Assembly: GCA_036502345.1 (NCBI GenBank)
Contig: DASXYT010000031.1
Span: 1 to 9,562, forward strand
Length of the DNA: 9,562 nucleotides
Source of the DNA: DATEPR01 sp036502345
Lineage (GTDB): Bacteria > Actinomycetota > Actinomycetes > Mycobacteriales > Pseudonocardiaceae
Reading direction: 5' to 3'
Part shown: positions 6,753 to 9,562 of the stretch, one piece after another
Numbering within the stretch: position 1 is the first letter of the stretch
How the letters are laid out: each line of letters starts with the position of its first letter
Program-made: the position numbers and the translations under genes
Notes under the pieces: model-generated
Database searches by the model: none
What the model was told of the DNA's origin: nothing
Seen by the model: the letters and a program-made list of their open reading frames with translations, nothing else

Positions 6753-7774
6753 GACTTACACCTCGGCTGGGTCACCGGTTCCACCGGGAGTGTCACAGCG
6801 GGAATCACGGGCGGTACCGCGATCGTGCCGTTTGCTGAGCACAGGAAGAAGTTGAACCAGGACCCGTAGCTGGCCGTCGGGATGATGGCCTTCAGCTTCT
6901 GCGGCAGGAACTGGATGAAGTGCTGCACCGTGCCCTGGTTGGCGTTGAGGTTCCTGGACAACGAGCCGAGCCCGGCGATGTCGGCCTTGAGCGGCGCCCT
7001 GCCCTGGTCGAGCAGGCCGGCCGTGGTGTTCGCCAGGTCGCCGAGCGATCCGATGGCGTCACTGATCGGCTGCCGGTCGGCGGCCAGGCCGGACACGAGT
7101 TGCTGCGTGGTGACGATCAGGTTGGACAACTGGGCGCTGTGCGCGTTGACCGTGTCCAGCACAGAGTTCAGGTTGTCGATGACCTGGCCGATCACCTTGT
7201 CCTTGTCCGCGATCGCGGAGGTGACGGACGCGGTGTGCGTGAGCAGGCTTTCGATCGTGCCGCCCTCGCCCTGGAACACCTGGATGATCTCGTAGGACAA
7301 CTGGTTCACGTCGTCCGGCGAGAGCGCCTGGAACAGCGGCTTGAACCCGTTGAACAGTTCGGTCAGGTCCAGCGCCGGCTGCGTTCTGGCCAACGGGATC
7401 GTCGCGCCGGCCGGCAGCACGGCGTCCATCGCGCCGGTGCCCTGGGCCAGCGAGATGTACCGCTGGCCGACCAGGTTCCGGTACTTGATGGTGGCCGTCA
7501 CCGAGTCGGGCAGCCGGACGTCGTTCTCCACGTCGAAGCGCACCTCGGCCTGGCGGCGGTCCACGATGCCGATCGACTTGACCTCGCCGACCTTCACGCC
7601 CGCGATCCGCACGTCGTCACCCGTGTTCAACGAGGTCACATCCGTGAACCGTGCCGTGTAGGTGTTGGCGCCGCCGAAGTTGACGTTGGCGATCGTCAAC
7701 CCGAGCACGGCTGTGGCGGCGACGGTGATCACCACGAAGATGATCAACTTTGTCAGCGGCCCGGCGACCTTCAC
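6749..7774 (-). CDS. mceB: MceB, Mce-family subunit
   Basis: A 341-residue Mce protein. The N-terminus MKVAGPLTK is followed by a membrane helix at about 8-29 and an MCE/MlaD domain at about 36-112, with the motif GDDVRIAGVKVGEVKSI (52-68) and VGQRYISLA. A helical middle region rich in Asn, Gln, Ser and Thr (about 135-300) is followed by a short C-terminal segment with SYGSWFNFFLC and a final PRCKS. It should form one subunit of the extracytoplasmic Mce tube and is the length expected for MceB. The GTG start shares four bases with the mceA stop. The stop overlaps the mceC start as ATGA. The two cysteines, C312 and C339, are both at the C-terminal end. A 36-nt stretch encoding residues 52-63 is identical to part of mceC. 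Order in the operon and the WFNFF-type ending support the B assignment. Confidence 0.95.
   Translation of the reverse strand: MKVAGPLTKLIIFVVITVAATAVLGLTIANVNFGGANTYTARFTDVTSLNTGDDVRIAGVKVGEVKSIGIVDRRQAEVRFDVENDVRLPDSVTATIKYRNLVGQRYISLAQGTGAMDAVLPAGATIPLARTQPALDLTELFNGFKPLFQALSPDDVNQLSYEIIQVFQGEGGTIESLLTHTASVTSAIADKDKVIGQVIDNLNSVLDTVNAHSAQLSNLIVTTQQLVSGLAADRQPISDAIGSLGDLANTTAGLLDQGRAPLKADIAGLGSLSRNLNANQGTVQHFIQFLPQKLKAIIPTASYGSWFNFFLCSANGTIAVPPVIPAVTLPVEPVTQPRCKS
7586..7621 (-). repeat. 36-nt perfect repeat, copy in mceB
   Basis: This stretch encodes GDDVRIAGVKVG (residues 52-63 of MceB) and is base-for-base identical to 6555-6590 in mceC. With one mismatch the similarity extends a few bases further downstream in the genes. 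The two genes diverge strongly on both sides. Confidence 0.8.
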
Positions 7775-9102
7775 TTGACGTTCACCTCCATACCGCGGAA
7801 CAGCGGACCGACCAGCTCACTGCCCCAGCCGGGGAAGTCCTGCGGCTTGATGCCCAACTCCGGGCTGACCAACTCGGCGAGGAAGCCCTCCTCGGCGGGC
7901 GAGTTCGGCAGGCCGAGACCGTTCGTGGTGGCCGCCTGGGTCGACGTGCTGCCGTCGCTGGCCGGCACCAGGCCGCCACCGCTGGTCTTGGCGGCGGGCG
8001 GGTGCGTCGACCCGTCCTGGATCGGGCCGTCCGGCGCGTACTGCGGGAACGGGTTCGGCTTCGGGTTCAGGTCCAGGCACCTCGGTCCACGGTTGTCGTC
8101 GTAGGCCGGGGTGTCCTGGCCCGCCACGTACTGGCCGCGGTTCACGGTGATCTCCAGGGTCGCGTGCAGACCGGGGTTGGCCGTGCCCTTGCCGAACGCC
8201 TTGTCCACGGTGGGCACGAGGTTCGCCATCTGCTTGAGGAAGCACGGGTACTCGGGCGAGTAGCGGGCCAGCACGTTCAACGTGGGCAGGCTGGCCGAGG
8301 ACACCTGGATCAGGTTGTTCTCATTGGCCTGCAAGAAGTTGTCCAGGTTGCCCGACGCCGTGGTCACCGTCGAGTACAGGTTCTGCAGGTTGTTCCGCTC
8401 GGCCACCACGGTCTTCGACGTCACCGTCAGGTCGTTCAGCGCGTTGACCAGGTTCGGCGTCGCCTGGTTGTAGGTGTTCGACGTGGTGGTCAGCGCCCGC
8501 AGGTCGTGTTCCAGTGTGGGCAGTTGCGGGTTCAGCTCGCCGACGTACTGGCCGAGCTGGGACAGCGTCTGTCCGAGCTGGACACCACGACCCTGCAGCG
8601 CGGTGGAGATCGCGGTGAGCGTCGTGGACAGCTTCTGCGGCTGCACGGCCTGCAACACCGGCATCAGGTCGTCCAGCACCTTCTCCACCTCGATGCCGGT
8701 GGACGTCCTGTCCTGGCCGATCACGTCACCGGCCGCGATATGCGCCGACGACGGGTCCGTCGGGATCTGCAGGTCGACGTACCGCTCACCGAACAGCGTC
8801 TTCGGCAGCAGTTGGGCCGTCACGTTCGACGGGATCTGGGCGACGACGCCGGGCTGCAGCGACAGGTCCAGTACGGCGCCGTTGCCGGTGGTGCTCACCG
8901 ACTTGACGGTGCCCACCAGCAGGCCGCGCACCTTGACGTCCGAACCGGCGGACAGCTCGTTGCCGGTGTGGTCGGCCATCAGCGTCACCGGCACGACCGG
9001 CGTGAACGCCTTGTTGTAGAAGAGGATGGTCACCGCGAAGAAGGCCGCGACCACCACGATCAGCAGCAGGCCCATCAGCCTGCGCCGGACCGTACTCAGC
9101 AC
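7771..9102 (-). CDS. mceA: MceA, Mce-family substrate-binding/channel subunit
   Basis: A 443-residue Mce protein, first of the six-subunit set. It has a short basic N-terminus (MLSTVRRR), a membrane anchor at about residues 10-30, and an MCE/MlaD domain at about 35-115 with the recurrent GSDVKVRGLLVGTVKSV and FGERYVDL elements. A long helical region follows (about 135-280), then the MceA-typical YSPEYPCFLK motif at 281-290. The remaining ~150 residues are largely Pro/Gly/Ser/Thr-rich and probably disordered (about 345-400), with a final QDFPGWGSELVGPLFRG segment. It is expected outside the membrane as one strand of the hetero-hexameric lipid tube, as shown for mycobacterial Mce1. The GTG start is fixed by AGGAGG six bases upstream. 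The stop overlaps the mceB start as GTGA. The two cysteines are C287 and C342. Which Mce class (1-4) it belongs to is not evident. Confidence 0.95.
   Translation of the reverse strand: MLSTVRRRLMGLLLIVVVAAFFAVTILFYNKAFTPVVPVTLMADHTGNELSAGSDVKVRGLLVGTVKSVSTTGNGAVLDLSLQPGVVAQIPSNVTAQLLPKTLFGERYVDLQIPTDPSSAHIAAGDVIGQDRTSTGIEVEKVLDDLMPVLQAVQPQKLSTTLTAISTALQGRGVQLGQTLSQLGQYVGELNPQLPTLEHDLRALTTTSNTYNQATPNLVNALNDLTVTSKTVVAERNNLQNLYSTVTTASGNLDNFLQANENNLIQVSSASLPTLNVLARYSPEYPCFLKQMANLVPTVDKAFGKGTANPGLHATLEITVNRGQYVAGQDTPAYDDNRGPRCLDLNPKPNPFPQYAPDGPIQDGSTHPPAAKTSGGGLVPASDGSTSTQAATTNGLGLPNSPAEEGFLAELVSPELGIKPQDFPGWGSELVGPLFRGMEVNVK
7782..7789 (-). promoter_or_regulatory. Shine-Dalgarno sequence of mceB inside the end of mceA
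   Basis: GGAGGTGA lies 7 nt before the GTG start of mceB and is embedded in the mceA codons for Met-Glu-Val-Asn. The match is unusually long. Together with the GTGA overlap it supports coupled translation of mceA and mceB and decides the start at 7774. Confidence 0.75.
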
Positions 9103-9108
9103 GCCAGG

Positions 9109-9114
9109 CCTCCT
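9109..9114 (-). promoter_or_regulatory. Shine-Dalgarno sequence of mceA, overlapping the yrbEB stop
   Basis: On the minus strand the sequence reads TAGGAGGCCTGGC followed by the GTG start of mceA. AGGAGG is a perfect anti-SD match with 6 nt spacing, and its first two bases are the last two of the yrbEB TAG stop. Ribosomes ending yrbEB therefore stop on the mceA initiation site, which suggests translational coupling. This strong site decides the GTG at 9102 as the start of mceA. Confidence 0.85.
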
Positions 9115-9562
9115 ATCCCGCTATCCGCACGGTGGTTGTGGTGCCCCAGATGGCGAGGCTGAGGAAGAAGTCGAGCAGCGTGACCGTGACGATCGCGGTC
9201 CGCACCGCACGCCCGACGGCGACGCCGACACCTGCCGGTCCGCCGCTGGCCCGGTAGCCGAAGTAGCAGTGGGTCATGATGATCACGACGGCGAACACCA
9301 GGATCTTGCCGAACGACCACAGCACGTCCTGCGGTGGCAGGAACAGGTTGAAGTAGTGGTCGTAGGTGCCTGGTGACTGGCCGTAGAACAGCACGGTGAT
9401 CTCTCTGGACGCCAGGTACGACGTGAGCAGGCCGATCACGTACAGCGGGATCACGGCGACGAACCCGGCGATCACCCGCGTGGTGACCAGATAGGGCAGG
9501 CTCGGCACGCCCATCACTTCCAGGGCGTCCACCTCGTCGGAGATCCGCATCGCGCCGAGCTG
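9113..9562 (-). CDS. yrbEB: YrbEB-type MlaE-family ABC permease of the Mce transporter (5' end outside the window)
   Basis: This is the C-terminal 149 residues of an integral membrane permease of the MlaE/YrbE family, which in Mce systems pairs with YrbEA and an MceG ATPase to energise lipid import. The visible part opens with QLGAMRISDEVDALEVMG, the family's conserved cytoplasmic segment thought to contact the ATPase. Hydrophobic stretches follow at about visible residues 27-50, 83-103 and 125-145, compatible with membrane helices, and the protein ends TTVRIAG. The frame stays open through the window edge, so the ATG at 9550 is an internal methionine, not the start. Its position directly before mceA is the standard place of the second yrbE gene (yrbEA then yrbEB), hence the B assignment. 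The TAG stop overlaps the mceA Shine-Dalgarno sequence. Family assignment is firm; the A/B assignment rests on gene order. Confidence 0.93.
   Translation of the reverse strand, partial: QLGAMRISDEVDALEVMGVPSLPYLVTTRVIAGFVAVIPLYVIGLLTSYLASREITVLFYGQSPGTYDHYFNLFLPPQDVLWSFGKILVFAVVIIMTHCYFGYRASGGPAGVGVAVGRAVRTAIVTVTLLDFFLSLAIWGTTTTVRIAG

Noticed and set aside
527..9376. Many long plus-strand open frames opposite the operon (for example 527-1582, 3611-4594, 7750-9162)
   Set aside because: They are antisense shadows caused by strong GC bias at third positions. Their translations are Arg/Gly/Val/Leu/Gln-rich without domains, whereas the minus-strand frames give clear Mce-family proteins.
1..9562. 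Search for a novel system: CRISPR arrays, toxin-antitoxin pairs, transposases, phage genes, retron-like RNA
   Set aside because: No regularly spaced repeats, mobile-element ends, nuclease or reverse-transcriptase motifs, or tRNA-like folds were seen. The window is explained by a conserved mce operon.

Overview
The window is the downstream part of an actinobacterial mce (mammalian cell entry) lipid-import operon. All supported genes lie on the minus strand, so transcription runs from high to low coordinates. High GC content, GTG starts, strong GC preference at third codon positions, and an intact six-subunit Mce set with an MceE lipoprotein and trailing Mce-associated genes point to an actinomycete. 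A non-mycobacterial genus of the Pseudonocardiales (Amycolatopsis, Kutzneria or Lentzea type) is my guess, but the genus cannot be fixed from this sequence.

Layout in transcription order: the 3' part of the permease gene yrbEB (cut by the window end at 9562); mceA (9102-7771); mceB (7774-6749); mceC (6752-5769); mceD (5772-4561); mceE, the lipoprotein subunit (4564-3335); mceF (3335-2079); and two Mce-associated membrane protein (Mas) genes (2034-1438 and 1420-530). A perfect 14-bp inverted repeat at 474-513 lies 16 nt after the last stop and is the likely operon terminator. The first ~470 bases hold no gene I can support. Their base composition is less GC-rich than the operon, and the strand of the next gene is unknown.

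The five junctions between mceA and mceF are stop/start overlaps (GTGA, ATGA, GTGA, GTGA, TGATG). The yrbEB stop codon lies inside the Shine-Dalgarno sequence of mceA. The eight genes therefore look like one translationally coupled unit. By analogy with characterised Mce1/Mce4 complexes, YrbEA/YrbEB form the inner-membrane permease. Six Mce proteins form a hetero-oligomeric tube that carries hydrophobic substrates (fatty acids, sterols or other lipids) across the envelope. The Mas proteins stabilise the complex, and an MceG ATPase, not in this window, powers it. The substrate cannot be read from the sequence. Two trailing mas genes resemble the mce4 arrangement more than mce1, but this is weak evidence.

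I found no novel defence, mobile or RNA system. The observations most worth a second look are: exactly two C-terminal cysteines in every non-lipidated Mce subunit; a 36-nt perfect identity between mceB and mceC; shared Pro/Gly/Ser tails on MceD, MceE and MceF; and the long Pro-rich cytoplasmic extension of the last Mas protein.
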